A stretch of 64,000 nucleotides of DNA, taken from contig QAMT01000022.1 of NCBI GenBank assembly GCA_003150755.1, positions 25,767 to 89,766 of the forward strand, written 5' to 3'. How positions within the stretch are numbered: position 1 is the first letter of the stretch; each line of letters starts with the position of its first letter. This DNA comes from Phascolarctobacterium sp. GTDB taxonomy: Bacteria; Bacillota; Negativicutes; Acidaminococcales; Acidaminococcaceae. Positions 31,835 through 41,544 of this stretch are shown in pieces. The translations under genes were made by a program, and so were the position numbers. Under the pieces are notes generated by a model. It saw only the letters and a list, made by a program, of their open reading frames with translations. It made no database searches and had not been told where the DNA came from.

Positions 31835-34336
31835 TTAATTAAGCACATCTTTAAGGCCCTTTAAGGCGTTCCATTCCTTTTCAAAGCCTTTTTCCCGCAA
31901 CCAATATTCATTAAAACTATCCCTTGGATAGCTTTTTAAAATCCTATCCATTGCAATTTGGTCAGATTTACTGGTTGCAGTAACGAAAGGAATTTCTGCC
32001 GGTCGCAGGGCTAGGCGGAATATCCTGTTGCCTTTTGGGCTGCTGTAATAATAATCACTTTTCGGCATCATATCAGCTATAATGCGAATTTGTGTATCAT
32101 TACAGCCAAACAGCCTGTACAATTCACTATTTTGCTTATTAGCGGCATTTACATTGGGCAGGAATATCCTGTTCGGGCAGTTTTCCATGACGGTTGTTAA
32201 AAGTTCCGGTTTATTAGCAACATCAGATAAGTTTTGCGTTGCAAAGATTATGCTGGTATTTTTCTTACGCATATCTTTAAAATACTCACGCAGCTTATCT
32301 TTAAACGCAGGGTTATCAAAAAACAGCCAGCACTCATCAAGCACTATAATCGCCGGACCTGCTGCTTCTTTAAGGCTGCCTTCAATTCTGTGGAACAAAT
32401 AATCCAGTGTTGGCGGTACTATTGCCGGTGTTGCCATAAGCGTTTCCATCTCGAAAACCTGCCACCGGCCGCTGCCGTACACATCTTCCGAATTATCAAA
32501 AAGTTTCCCATAGCTGCCTTTTATCGTCAGCGGTTGTAAAGCCACCCTTATTTCCTGGCTTTGCACTAATTCACAAAATGTAGAAATTGTACGCTGCCTT
32601 ACCGGCATTGCCTTAAGCGAATTAAGAGCCTTCCAAACGTAATTGTCATAAGCAGGTGTAACCGTTACATTGCGCTGCGCAAGGTATGATAGTATCCATT
32701 CCCTTGCCCAGCGAATTTCATTGTCATCATCTATACCGGCAAGCGGTTGGAAAGACAATTCGCTGCTTTCCGCAGCAAGGTTATAAAAATTTCCACCAAC
32801 GCCTAACGTTAGGGCACGGCTTGACGCAGCCTTGTCAAAAATAAATACCTTGCTGTCAGGATATTTAAGAAAATGTGCTTCGATTGTATTGAGCAGAACG
32901 GATTTACCGCTGCCGCTCGGTCCACAAATCATCGTGTGCCCTACATCACCGACGTGCAAATTCAATCTAAATGTTGAATTGCCGTCCGTATCGGTATAGA
33001 GCAGCACAGGCCCCTTTAAATACTCATTATTTTTGTCTCCAGACCACGTTGCCGTAATCGGGGCAAAGTGACAAAAATTTAAGCTGTTAATAATCGGTCT
33101 GCGGATATTAGCGCGGTAACAACCAGGAAGTGACCCCCACCAGGCTTCCATACTGTTATCTTTTTCAATATAACCCGTATACCCCATACTATTGATGGTT
33201 TCAAGTATTTGGTTGGCTTTTTCACTGCATCGTCTGGCATCACTGTCCTTTACAATTACTGTCATAGTATAATAGCCGTAAGCTACAAGGTCCTCACTTA
33301 ATTCTGCCAGCGCCGTTGTGACATCATCTTTATTGATGATTGCCGCTTCGTCACTGTCATTTTCAGTTGGTGCTTCCCTTGTAATAGCTTTACGGGCTAT
33401 GGCAATAGGGTTTAATACCTGCTGCGACCAAAGGGTTTTATAATTTTTAAGTTCCTTTTTAGCGTCCTGCTGCGACATACAGATAAACCTTGATACCCAG
33501 CGGTATTCCATATTAAGGTTGTTCAGCGCATCAAAAACGCCCGGTGTACTCATCGGCGCATAATTAAGTATCGTAACAATGCGCATGTGCATATCGCCCA
33601 GCTTCGGTTCACGACCGGCGGTTATTCCGCACTCATCAAAGATGTAATCGCAGATATACCGCAGCGGGTTATTTTTAACCTTAACGCGCCGGTTAGAAAC
33701 CGTGCTGTGCAGATATGTCAGCGTTTCATCAGCATCAAGGGCTTTAATGTCCGGGAACAGGTGGCTTAACATTGCGCCGATTAAATTTACGTTGTTAATA
33801 AATTTTTCGGTTGTTTCTTCAACAATTCTTAAATCCTGCTCCGAATTTTGCCCGCTGTTTTTTGCATCTTTGATAAACGCATCGGTAATTTTGCGCTTCA
33901 AGAGCTGTGCTGGCTCAAAATAAACAACAAAGTAATATGTGCTTTCGTAGTGCTGCTGGCTTTTATAATAATCGCGGCGCTCATTTTCCATGAGCTGCAC
34001 AACCGGCACATCAATTTTTGCATCATCGTAAGCATCGGAAAAATGCCGCTGTGCTTCAAAATAAAGTACATACCCTGTCGGCAATGCTTTTATCACATTG
34101 TTAATACCGGCATTGTATTGTACAAGTTCTTCAGGTGTACTCGACGCCATGTCCGGGCCACGGAAGGTAAATACAGCCATCAAACTATTATCCTTGCCGT
34201 AAACAACGCCATTTTCTTCGCTTACATACGCCCAGGGCAGTAGATATTCCAGCCTGGGCTTTTCTTCAAAAGCACCCACACGCTGCGTATACTGCGGCGT
34301 TTTTTCTTTTTCTTTGGATTTAAACAAATTAAACAT
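31835..34336 (-). CDS. virB4: VirB4/TrbE conjugation ATPase
   Basis: An 833-residue ATPase that powers pilus assembly and substrate passage at the inner membrane. The N-terminal CagE/TrbE/VirB domain (about 30-400) is followed by the ATPase core with Walker A GPSGSGKS (472-479), Walker B AIIVLDECWLF and the downstream FATQNLSDVANK. Length fits the TrbE type. AGGAGC precedes ATG 34336; it follows virB3 by 14 bases. Confidence 0.95.
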   Translation of the reverse strand: MFNLFKSKEKEKTPQYTQRVGAFEEKPRLEYLLPWAYVSEENGVVYGKDNSLMAVFTFRGPDMASSTPEELVQYNAGINNVIKALPTGYVLYFEAQRHFSDAYDDAKIDVPVVQLMENERRDYYKSQQHYESTYYFVVYFEPAQLLKRKITDAFIKDAKNSGQNSEQDLRIVEETTEKFINNVNLIGAMLSHLFPDIKALDADETLTYLHSTVSNRRVKVKNNPLRYICDYIFDECGITAGREPKLGDMHMRIVTILNYAPMSTPGVFDALNNLNMEYRWVSRFICMSQQDAKKELKNYKTLWSQQVLNPIAIARKAITREAPTENDSDEAAIINKDDVTTALAELSEDLVAYGYYTMTVIVKDSDARRCSEKANQILETINSMGYTGYIEKDNSMEAWWGSLPGCYRANIRRPIINSLNFCHFAPITATWSGDKNNEYLKGPVLLYTDTDGNSTFRLNLHVGDVGHTMICGPSGSGKSVLLNTIEAHFLKYPDSKVFIFDKAASSRALTLGVGGNFYNLAAESSELSFQPLAGIDDDNEIRWAREWILSYLAQRNVTVTPAYDNYVWKALNSLKAMPVRQRTISTFCELVQSQEIRVALQPLTIKGSYGKLFDNSEDVYGSGRWQVFEMETLMATPAIVPPTLDYLFHRIEGSLKEAAGPAIIVLDECWLFFDNPAFKDKLREYFKDMRKKNTSIIFATQNLSDVANKPELLTTVMENCPNRIFLPNVNAANKQNSELYRLFGCNDTQIRIIADMMPKSDYYYSSPKGNRIFRLALRPAEIPFVTATSKSDQIAMDRILKSYPRDSFNEYWLREKGFEKEWNALKGLKDVLN

Positions 34337-34350
34337 TCTGTCTGCTCCTA

Positions 34351-34611
34351 TCAGCGGTAATAATAGAGCTTATGCCGGCTTGCGCGCAAAAAAACGCCTA
34401 AAAAATCCGGGTCTTGCGTGCCAAGATAGCGAAAGAGCATGTGCGCTAAAAAAGCTATCACCACAACCATAAACGTTTTGAAAATCAGGCCGCCGAGCAA
34501 TGCTCCTATAAATTCGATAAATAAAAGCCCGCGCGGTACGCCCATCCAATAAATTGGCTGTGTAAGTGCCCTATGTAACGGCACTTCATAGCCGGAAACC
34601 TCACTGTTCAT
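34351..34611 (-). CDS. virB3: VirB3/TrbD inner-membrane protein
   Basis: An 86-residue protein with the VirB3 pattern: PLHRALTQPIYWMGVPRGLL, then two adjacent membrane segments, then the LGTQDPDFLGVF motif. VirB3 cooperates with VirB4 at the inner membrane. GAGGTGA precedes the ATG. Order virB2-virB3-virB4 is conserved. Confidence 0.9.
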   Translation of the reverse strand: MNSEVSGYEVPLHRALTQPIYWMGVPRGLLFIEFIGALLGGLIFKTFMVVVIAFLAHMLFRYLGTQDPDFLGVFLRASRHKLYYYR

Positions 34612-34620
34612 AATCTCACC

Positions 34621-34983
34621 TCACGGTAAAATAGTAAGGCCTGCGCCGCTGTCGCGGATAATCGCCATAAAGTTCGGGGCAAACAAGCATATAGATACAA
34701 CAAAAATCAAGGCGATAAATCTCTGCGTGCCGCCACCGTGATTACCGGCAAACATCGAAATAGCAGCACCTGCAATACCGCAGATACCAAGTGCCATTGG
34801 CAAAGGCCCAGTTAATTCTTCAGCCAGAGCATTGAAAAAGCTGTGCCACGGCCATTCCACGTCTGCGGCACTGCCAAGCCCAGCGTCAGAAATACTGCTT
34901 GCCAGCGCAATGCTGCTTTGCAGCATATATGCGCCGGTTACGGCCGCAATACGTTTCTTTTTTCCCAAAAGATTTTTTAACAT
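34621..34983 (-). CDS. virB2: VirB2/TrbC pilin
   Basis: A 120-residue pre-pilin: long signal sequence (MLKNLLGKKKRIAAVTGAYM ... ALA), then a short polar stretch, then two hydrophobic helices (GPLPMALGICGIAGAAISMF and FIALIFVVSICLFAP) separated by a charged loop. This is the TrbC/VirB2 pilin layout. Good GGGAGGTAA ribosome site. Between virB11 and virB3. Confidence 0.9.
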   Translation of the reverse strand: MLKNLLGKKKRIAAVTGAYMLQSSIALASSISDAGLGSAADVEWPWHSFFNALAEELTGPLPMALGICGIAGAAISMFAGNHGGGTQRFIALIFVVSICLFAPNFMAIIRDSGAGLTILP

Positions 34984-35008
34984 TTCTTGTTACCTCCCGT
35001 GTTATAAA

Positions 35009-35980
35009 TTAAATGTGTTTAATAATATATTTATCATTGAGACCGTCATAACTATTGACCTCTATCACATCGTTTATGCGGCGTCCTTTACGGCCTCCGC
35101 CTAAATCAACATGCACAATGGACACGACAATATCAATGGCATCGCCAATCAGCTCTTTAATATCACCGGCAGCATCAGGGTCCTCCTGCGCCAAAGATTT
35201 TATGCGCGTTAGCCCCTGTTCGGCGCTGTTAGCGTGTACAGTGCAGGCTCCGCCTTCATGTCCAGTGTTCCATGCTTTCAGCATTGTATATGCTGCCCCG
35301 TCGCGCACTTCCCCGACTACAATTCTGTCCGGGCTGCGGCGCATACAATCAGCCAGCAGGCGGGTCATGTTATACCTTATGCCGCTCGCGCTGCCCGTGT
35401 CCTGCTTTGTAAACATCGGGCTGTAATCTTCTGCCGGGCATTGCAGTTCCGGCAAATCTTCTAGCGATATTATCCTGTGATAAGGCGATATTTTAGCTAT
35501 GCTGTCGAGTATGGCGTTCAGGAATGTTGTTTTGCCAGTTCCCGTGCCGCCTACAACGAGAATGTTTTTGCGCCTTGCTATTGCATCTTTGAGGTAATCA
35601 GCATATTTAGCAGATAATGTGCCATTTTCGACATACTCATCAAGCGTAAAAATTTTCGCTGCCTTTTTACGGATATTAAACTGCGGGTTACGCACAATCG
35701 GCGGCAGCTCGCCTTGAAAACGGCAGCCATAGCCGCGAATTTCAGTAGACAGGCTTGGTATATCCTCATTGACAATTTTCCCGTCCTGCCCGGCTGCCAG
35801 TTCAATGACTGCCTGCACGTTTTCAGGCGGCAAATAAATTTCGCTCTTGACTTTACCTTCCTCATGGCTTGTATAGCGGATATAACCGTCATCATTTACA
35901 TAAATTTCGGTTATATCCGGCCTGTGCAGCAGGGCAACTACTTCTGTTCCCAAAAGCACATCAAGATTGCGGTTCTCCAT
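35009..35980 (-). CDS. virB11: VirB11/TrbB hexameric ATPase
   Basis: A 323-residue traffic ATPase. The N-terminal domain (about 1-120) reads LHRPDITEIYVNDDG. The ATPase core has Walker A GGTGTGKT (144-151), an Asp box ISLEDLPELQ, Walker B DRIVVGEVRDGAA and the His box GHEGGACTVHANSA. It switches the system between pilus assembly and DNA export. Its start overlaps the stop of the preceding coiled-coil gene by 20 bases. Confidence 0.95.
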   Translation of the reverse strand: MENRNLDVLLGTEVVALLHRPDITEIYVNDDGYIRYTSHEEGKVKSEIYLPPENVQAVIELAAGQDGKIVNEDIPSLSTEIRGYGCRFQGELPPIVRNPQFNIRKKAAKIFTLDEYVENGTLSAKYADYLKDAIARRKNILVVGGTGTGKTTFLNAILDSIAKISPYHRIISLEDLPELQCPAEDYSPMFTKQDTGSASGIRYNMTRLLADCMRRSPDRIVVGEVRDGAAYTMLKAWNTGHEGGACTVHANSAEQGLTRIKSLAQEDPDAAGDIKELIGDAIDIVVSIVHVDLGGGRKGRRINDVIEVNSYDGLNDKYIIKHI

Positions 35981-36350
35981 TTACTGCCTCCGGCATCACA
36001 TCGGCTGCCTGGCAGTCAATGTGCAATTCGTCTTTTATGCCGTTTTTCGGGTTGCTGATATAATCGTTATATTTGCCAATGTAGCTGTTAATCGCATCGG
36101 CGTTACCGGCATCGACTTTTTCCTTAATTTCAATAAGCCCGCCAATCAGAACAGCCCTATCTTCCGGCATAAAGCCGATTTTTTTAATAGCTTTGTAGAA
36201 AAATTTTTGTTCTTCTGCTTCACTGGCTTGTTCAATTTGCCGCATTTCTTCCTGCAATTTACGCTGCGCACTCTCATACTCGTCTTTAAGTTTCTGCCTG
36301 CGCTGCGTTAGTTGGCGCAGCCTTAAAGTGCTTACCGTACTTTTACTCAT
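35961..36350 (-). CDS. coiled-coil protein between virD4 and virB11
   Basis: About 129 residues. The first 50 form a basic coiled coil (LRQLTQRRQKLKDEYESAQR), followed by a helical part containing KFFYKAIKKIGFMPEDRAVL and a flexible end. No signal peptide or membrane segment. Its position next to the coupling protein suggests a relaxosome accessory or VirD4 adaptor (MobC- or TraD-like); this is inference. ATG 36350 follows GAGG; a GTG twelve bases upstream is also in frame and overlaps the virD4 stop region. Confidence 0.6.
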   Translation of the reverse strand: MSKSTVSTLRLRQLTQRRQKLKDEYESAQRKLQEEMRQIEQASEAEEQKFFYKAIKKIGFMPEDRAVLIGGLIEIKEKVDAGNADAINSYIGKYNDYISNPKNGIKDELHIDCQAADVMPEAVNGEPQS

Positions 36351-36358
36351 TTGCCGCC

Positions 36359-38677
36359 TCACTCCTTATCTTTGTAAACAAAATCAAAAACACTATCCAC
36401 ATAGCCTATTTCCGCGTGTTGGCGTAATAAAGCATCACGCAGCGGGTAAGGATTATTACGGATTATGTCGCTGGCCACAGGCGCGCTTAATAACCGCTTG
36501 CGGAAATAATTATTTTCGTAGTATTTAACCTTATCCAGCAGCACCGGCGGAAAGCCTGATGCGGATATAATTTCCCTATCGCCCAAACGCTTTATTTCAT
36601 CGCTGGTCATCAGCGCGCGCGCCTGGGCGTTCTGGGTATATGTTTTTTTCGGGATAAACCCGCCGCTGTCAGTTACGCTTTCGGTTGTAATCGTTGCATT
36701 GCCAACAAGCTGTTCAGCATATTTGGCAGTATCGTTATCATTCGGCGCATAAAATATTTGCAAATGGCAGTTCATCAAAATTTGATTATCCTTGCCATAA
36801 ATGCCATTTATTTGCGGCAGGCCTTGGTTAATTAAAAACACCTTCATGCCGTATCCGGCAATATATGATAGCGTCGCCGCAAAGCTCTGCAAATTACCTA
36901 ATGATGAAAATTCGTCCATGAGGAACAGGCATTTGTGCTTATAATTGGTTTTAGCCTGTCCATTGACATACGTTCCTATGGATTTTGCATGATGGCGCAC
37001 CATCATCTCAAAAAACAGGCGGAATATCGGCGCAAGGCGCAGCAAATCAGACGGTGGTGTTACGAGGTACAAAGATACCGGCTTTTTATAATTCATTAAA
37101 TCGTCAACGCAAAAATCGCTGACTGATGTATTTTGCGCCAGCACCGGGTCAAGATATTCTTTAAGTGCCGTATTCGCCGTTGAAATTATGCTTGCGCCTT
37201 CATTTTCGGCTTTAGAGCATATCTCTGTGAAAGCCTGGTAGATAATCGGATGCACATTCGGCATATCGCGCAAACTCTGTGCATCGGGGTATATGCGCCG
37301 TAAATCTTCCGGCGTAAACAGCCTTTCTTCATAGCAGCCTTTATTCTTATTCCATTCGCGGATTTTAATGCCGCTTGCCGGAACATGCTCAAAAACCTTC
37401 GTGCTGCGTTTGACATCTTCTTCCTGGTAATTTATTAAGTCTTTCAGCGTGTCTAAAAAACTTTTTGCAACGGCCTTATCATCAAGCGTGGTAGTATTGG
37501 CTTTCATAAAGCTGGCCACGGAATATAGGTTCGGCAGATTTGGATAATTTTTAGAGTCGGCATAGTGAGCATATTTTAAATGCAGTAAAACAGCCATAAT
37601 AACATTGGCAGCGTTAGCCGTCCAATGGTCAGGCTTGCCCTTGCCTTCATAATCTGCCAAAATAGCGGCAAGGTTCTGCGCGGATGAAATTTCTTCTGCT
37701 GTTCCTATCGGAATTTCTTCCAGCGGATTCCACCGCGCGGAACTGCCGTCTGTTGCCGTAGGCTCGAATTTTATAACCGTATGCCCCATTTTTATCTTGC
37801 GGTAACCGGCCGTAATGCCCCAGTTTTCAGATTTTATGTCATTGACGATAACGCTTTCTTTCCAGCCGCCCAAAAGTGTCGGCACTATGAGACCAACGCC
37901 TTTGCCGCTCCTGGTCGGTGCAATAACGGCAAGATGCTTGTTGCTGTTATCACGAAGATAAAAATGGCCGAGCATAACGTATAATTTAAAAAACCACTTA
38001 TACAATTTAACCCACGGATATACTGTCACAAAATCCTTAAACGTGCCGTCCGGCTTATATTTCGGCAGGTTATCTGCCTTTTTTGACGCAGCCGCCAGCT
38101 CCGCTGATAATTTCTTATAAACCTCACTGCCGAGTTCAGCGTTTTCTAACGTGTATTGGAGCTTTGTAATCCTTTCGCGCAGCCGGTCAAGTGCTTTTGC
38201 ATTTCTGGCTTCAAAAGCCATTTCTGCAAAGGCAACTTTTTCATTCTTACTGCTCTCGATTGAGCGGAGTAAATTCGTCAGCCAGCGCTTGAAAGGATTA
38301 TCATAAAGCCCTACAACAACGCCGCTACCGCTGATTAAATCCATTTTCAAAATGTCTTTATATTCAGCCCAGCGGGCACTGCCATGGCTATCCAACTTCT
38401 TTTCAGGTTTCAGAAAATACAAAACCAAAAAAGTAACCGCTATGCCAGCCCATACATACAGCATGGCCGAATTTATAATGTGCGGTATAAATTTCCTGAA
38501 ATCCAAATACCATTCGATAAATTTATACGGCGCGTAATAGGGCTGCCCGCCTAAAGTAAACAGCGGGCTGCCTAAAAGGCTGTCATAAGCACATGCTTTT
38601 GCAACCTTCTGCGTTGCTGCACCTAAACCAAAAATACAAGGCAGCGTTGCGCAGAAAAACGCTACAAGTTTATTCAT
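36359..38677 (-). CDS. virD4: VirD4/TraG type IV coupling protein
   Basis: About 772 residues. It has two N-terminal membrane segments (about 5-20 and 68-90), then the TraG ATPase with Walker A APTRSGKG (253-260), and Walker B CLFLMDEFSSLG followed by FLINQGLPQINGIYG. It recruits the relaxase-DNA complex to the channel. ATG 38677 overlaps the stop of virB10 (ATGAATAA); an upstream in-frame TTG is less likely. An unusual charged helical insertion (about 135-205) precedes the core. Confidence 0.95.
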   Translation of the reverse strand: MNKLVAFFCATLPCIFGLGAATQKVAKACAYDSLLGSPLFTLGGQPYYAPYKFIEWYLDFRKFIPHIINSAMLYVWAGIAVTFLVLYFLKPEKKLDSHGSARWAEYKDILKMDLISGSGVVVGLYDNPFKRWLTNLLRSIESSKNEKVAFAEMAFEARNAKALDRLRERITKLQYTLENAELGSEVYKKLSAELAAASKKADNLPKYKPDGTFKDFVTVYPWVKLYKWFFKLYVMLGHFYLRDNSNKHLAVIAPTRSGKGVGLIVPTLLGGWKESVIVNDIKSENWGITAGYRKIKMGHTVIKFEPTATDGSSARWNPLEEIPIGTAEEISSAQNLAAILADYEGKGKPDHWTANAANVIMAVLLHLKYAHYADSKNYPNLPNLYSVASFMKANTTTLDDKAVAKSFLDTLKDLINYQEEDVKRSTKVFEHVPASGIKIREWNKNKGCYEERLFTPEDLRRIYPDAQSLRDMPNVHPIIYQAFTEICSKAENEGASIISTANTALKEYLDPVLAQNTSVSDFCVDDLMNYKKPVSLYLVTPPSDLLRLAPIFRLFFEMMVRHHAKSIGTYVNGQAKTNYKHKCLFLMDEFSSLGNLQSFAATLSYIAGYGMKVFLINQGLPQINGIYGKDNQILMNCHLQIFYAPNDNDTAKYAEQLVGNATITTESVTDSGGFIPKKTYTQNAQARALMTSDEIKRLGDREIISASGFPPVLLDKVKYYENNYFRKRLLSAPVASDIIRNNPYPLRDALLRQHAEIGYVDSVFDFVYKDKE

Positions 38678-39857
38678 ACAAATATTCCCCAAGAGTAAAA
38701 TCCTGATTGATAAATACGCTGAACTGATAACCCGGCGAAATGGTTATAGTCGGGGAAATATTGGCATCACGCTCAACGATTGTCTGCGCCGTGTCAAGTA
38801 TGCTTGCAACCGAACCAGCAACAGCTTCTTCACCCGGGCTGCGGTTATCATAACCATTGGAATCACCGGTTGCCGATTGTGCAGCCGCCGCAAAAAACGC
38901 TGCCAAAAAGGCACTGCGATAAAGCGTGCTGCTATGGTCATCGTACTTATCTTATAAACCGGGATAGCCAGCACCATCAATACCTTGCTGGTCGGGAAGA
39001 TTAACCGAAGTACCATTCGGGAAAATCAAGCGTTTAAATACCACGCCAAGGCGTTTATTACCCCTGCTGCCTGCCGTACCGGACGTACCAACAAGGCGCG
39101 TTCCCTGCGGTATCAAAAGGTATTTACCTGTCAGGCTGTCGTAGACATCCTGCCTTACCTGTGCCACCACGTCACCACCGGGGCTGTCACTTGTAGCACC
39201 GGTCAGCATAGTAGCCGGAATTACCGTACCCGCGCTCAATGTATAGCCGCCCTGTCGGCTGTTCTGCTGCGTATAAACCGGAGCAGCCGTTCCGGTAAAA
39301 CCCGGCTGTGCGGCACTTGCTGACTGCGTGCCAAGGTCGAATAAAATCGGGCTTGCAAGTATTTTGGCAGCTTCCTTTGCGGCTCTTTCAGCCGCATTAT
39401 CAGTCTGCCCGCCACCGGCATATTGCCGGGGAACTCCGGCCGGTTGCTGAACCCTCACCGGCGCATTATTGTTCGGTTCAACCTTCGGTATTTCAGCATT
39501 TTTCTTCGGAGCTTTTTCCAAATTGCTCTTTTGCTGTTCGTACTTTGCAATTTCAGCATAAGTATCAGGCAAAGCTGCTGCCGGATTATTAGTACGGGTA
39601 CTAATCGTTGTTAGGTCGCTTTGTTCGGCCGCTTTTTTATCGTTAGGCGTACTGAATACATTGCTCATTACAGCACCTACCGTAAACACTGCGACGCATG
39701 CAGCGACTATTTTTATAAGGCTGCCCTTCAATGTTTTAGCACCATCTTCGGGATTATCTTCATCAGGCACGTCAATATTTGATTGCGTAAAGACATTATC
39801 TTCATCATTATTGCTGAAGCCTAATTTAAGTTTTAATCTTTCGAGAAATTCTTTCAT
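38670..39857 (-). pseudogene. virB10: VirB10/TrbI with in-frame stop codon
   Basis: Reading from ATG 39857 gives 301 residues: a cytoplasmic N-terminus, one membrane segment (LIKIVAACVAVFTVGAVMSN), a proline-rich periplasmic linker and the start of the VirB10 C-terminal domain (ILASPILFDLG ... GTVIPATMLTG ... IPQGTRLVG). The frame then meets TAA at 38952-38954 after GAGYPGL, but continues in the same frame with DKYDDHSSTLYRSAFLAAF and the expected end ISPGYQFSVFINQDF. In TrbI proteins the position is usually Lys (G-x-K-D). A single AAA-to-TAA change explains it. Without the C-terminal domain the outer-membrane ring and antenna cannot form, so the system is probably non-functional unless the stop is read through or is a sequencing error. 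Confidence 0.88.
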
Positions 39858-39859
39858 AC

Positions 39860-40639
39860 TTAATCCTCCTGCGGAACAAAATCAACGCTGGAATCAGACC
39901 CAAAATTTAAACGCGCATGCTTAAAGCAGCGGTCGGCAATTATCATTGACCCTTTGACGCGGTAATTTACAAGCGTTAATTTCCCGTCATGCTCCACGTT
40001 GTATAAAACCGGCAAATCATAGCGGTTATTTTTAGGAATAACTATGTAAGTGCGTATGCCGTCATCAAAAATCGTTTTGGGATAAATGCTTTCATCAATG
40101 TTTTTCTTCTTTTTGAGCTTGTACGCAAAATTTAAAGTTACACCGGCATCCTGCTTCGCATTGCTACCGCTGATGTTTCTTTTAATTTCTTCCGAGCGCG
40201 CCATCGCTTCCTGTTCGGCAGCTTCCTCTTGCGGGAAAGACCAGGAAACCATCGGCGTGTAATCGTTTGTTGCATTAAGCACTAAACGGTAACTATGGTA
40301 CTGCGTGTTAATAATCATATTGGTACGGGCACTGTTTACTTTAGGCTTGATGTAAATATGCGTCACATTGCCAACCGTTGACTGGTCAACCATCCATTGT
40401 GATGTATCACCGGCAGCTATATGCACTACCCCTTCACCGGGCTTTAATGCAATATCAGTTAAATACCCAGCCTTGCAGTTTATTTCATAAAGGCTTTCCG
40501 GCTGGTATTCAAACTGATAAACGCTGCCAATGTTATAAGCATCGGGCAGTTGATACACTGCCTGCGGGCTGTCAGCATAACAGTTTATCTGCATGGCAGC
40601 CAAAAGGGCTGTTAATAAAGCAATTTTTTTCATCATCAT
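39860..40639 (-). CDS. virB9: VirB9/TrbG outer-membrane core protein
   Basis: A 259-residue exported protein: signal peptide (MMMKKIALLTALLAAMQINC ... ADS), N-terminal domain with YQPESLYEINCKAGYLTDIA and TNMIINTQYHSYRL, and C-terminal domain with NFAYKLKKKKN, TIFDDGIRTYIVIPK and VNYRVKGSMIIADRC. With VirB10 and a VirB7-type lipoprotein it makes the outer-membrane ring. The start overlaps virB8 by one base. A free copy of its C-terminal domain is encoded at 20254-20619. Confidence 0.92.
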   Translation of the reverse strand: MMMKKIALLTALLAAMQINCYADSPQAVYQLPDAYNIGSVYQFEYQPESLYEINCKAGYLTDIALKPGEGVVHIAAGDTSQWMVDQSTVGNVTHIYIKPKVNSARTNMIINTQYHSYRLVLNATNDYTPMVSWSFPQEEAAEQEAMARSEEIKRNISGSNAKQDAGVTLNFAYKLKKKKNIDESIYPKTIFDDGIRTYIVIPKNNRYDLPVLYNVEHDGKLTLVNYRVKGSMIIADRCFKHARLNFGSDSSVDFVPQED

Positions 40640-41346
40640 CAGCCCTCCTGATTTTCTTTGCTGTAATTAAGGTCGGCAATTTTAAGGCCAAGCGGGTTAA
40701 TCAAAAGTTCCTGCTCTTTGGTCGGAGGGTTGACAATTACCGTAAAGAGCGCAACATAATATTCTTTTTTGCCGGTTGCACTGCCGCTTACGCTATATTC
40801 ATCCTCTGACCAGCGCACCTGATAGGTTCTGCTGGTTCCTGGCTGAAGCTGAATCGAGCGGATTGTTACCTGCGTTGTGCTGCGTCCAAGCCGCCCAACC
40901 TGATTTTCAGAAGCTATCATCGTATTTAATTTCTGTGCAGCCTGCGGCGTCAGAAAATGCTGTGCCGTGTTCCAATTACTTTTATAAAGTACCGGGTCGA
41001 GCGGAATGGTACGGATATTTGATACAAACCTTGTCAGGAAATGCTTAATTTCTGCTTCCTGCGGCGTGTAATTGGTTGTTTTGAGCTGGCTGCCAACCTC
41101 AACCTGCCCCGTTGCGTTATCAACGCGCACAACATACGTTTTGTAATTGGCAAAGACCGTTACATAAACCATACAGATTATGCAGGCAAGCAGTGTTATC
41201 AAAAGTAAGACATTACGCTGCTGCGCCTTATGCTTGTCATACGCCAAATTGTTCAAATCATTCTGAAAAACACCGGCTGCTTTTTTATCAAAAGTGTCCG
41301 TTGCCTTCCCTTTTGGGAAAAATTTCTTTTGTTCACCAAATTCCAT
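40639..41346 (-). CDS. virB8: VirB8/TrbF inner-membrane assembly factor
   Basis: A 235-residue protein with a short cytoplasmic N-terminus, one membrane segment (NVLLLITLLACIICMVYVTV) and a periplasmic NTF2-like domain that includes LTRFVSNIRTIPLDPVLYKS and TYQVRWSEDEYS, matching TrbF/VirB8. It nucleates the complex. First gene of the transfer operon; the divergent region upstream holds oriT. GGAGCG precedes the ATG. Confidence 0.92.
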   Translation of the reverse strand: MEFGEQKKFFPKGKATDTFDKKAAGVFQNDLNNLAYDKHKAQQRNVLLLITLLACIICMVYVTVFANYKTYVVRVDNATGQVEVGSQLKTTNYTPQEAEIKHFLTRFVSNIRTIPLDPVLYKSNWNTAQHFLTPQAAQKLNTMIASENQVGRLGRSTTQVTIRSIQLQPGTSRTYQVRWSEDEYSVSGSATGKKEYYVALFTVIVNPPTKEQELLINPLGLKIADLNYSKENQEG

Positions 41347-41473
41347 GGACCAACGCTCCTTTTTGTTTTTTCAAGATTATAATATACGTTTTTACTATAT
41401 TTGTAAATAGAAAAATTACGAGATTTATTATATTTATATTTTTTTACGATATTTTTCAAAGTTATTTTATTGT

Positions 41474-41506
41474 GTTATTGTATTTTTATAGCATTTTTGG
41501 TAAAAT
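41474..41506 (+). promoter_or_regulatory. promoter upstream of oriT/relaxase, sharing an operator with the XRE promoter
   Basis: TTGTAT (41478-41483), 17-base spacer TTTTATAGCATTTTTGG, TAAAAT (41501-41506). The segment GTTAT-x-GTATTTTTATAGCATTT is the same as at 23426 apart from one base. Two promoters with different -10 boxes but the same spacer suggest a common repressor site. Confidence 0.6.
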
Positions 41507-41544
41507 CAAATTGCAGAAATTCATATAAAAGCAAATCAAAAAAC

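Noticed and set aside
38670..38906. Independent 78-residue gene between virD4 and virB10
   Set aside because: It is in the same frame as virB10 and encodes its expected C-terminus; it is the part after the in-frame stop.
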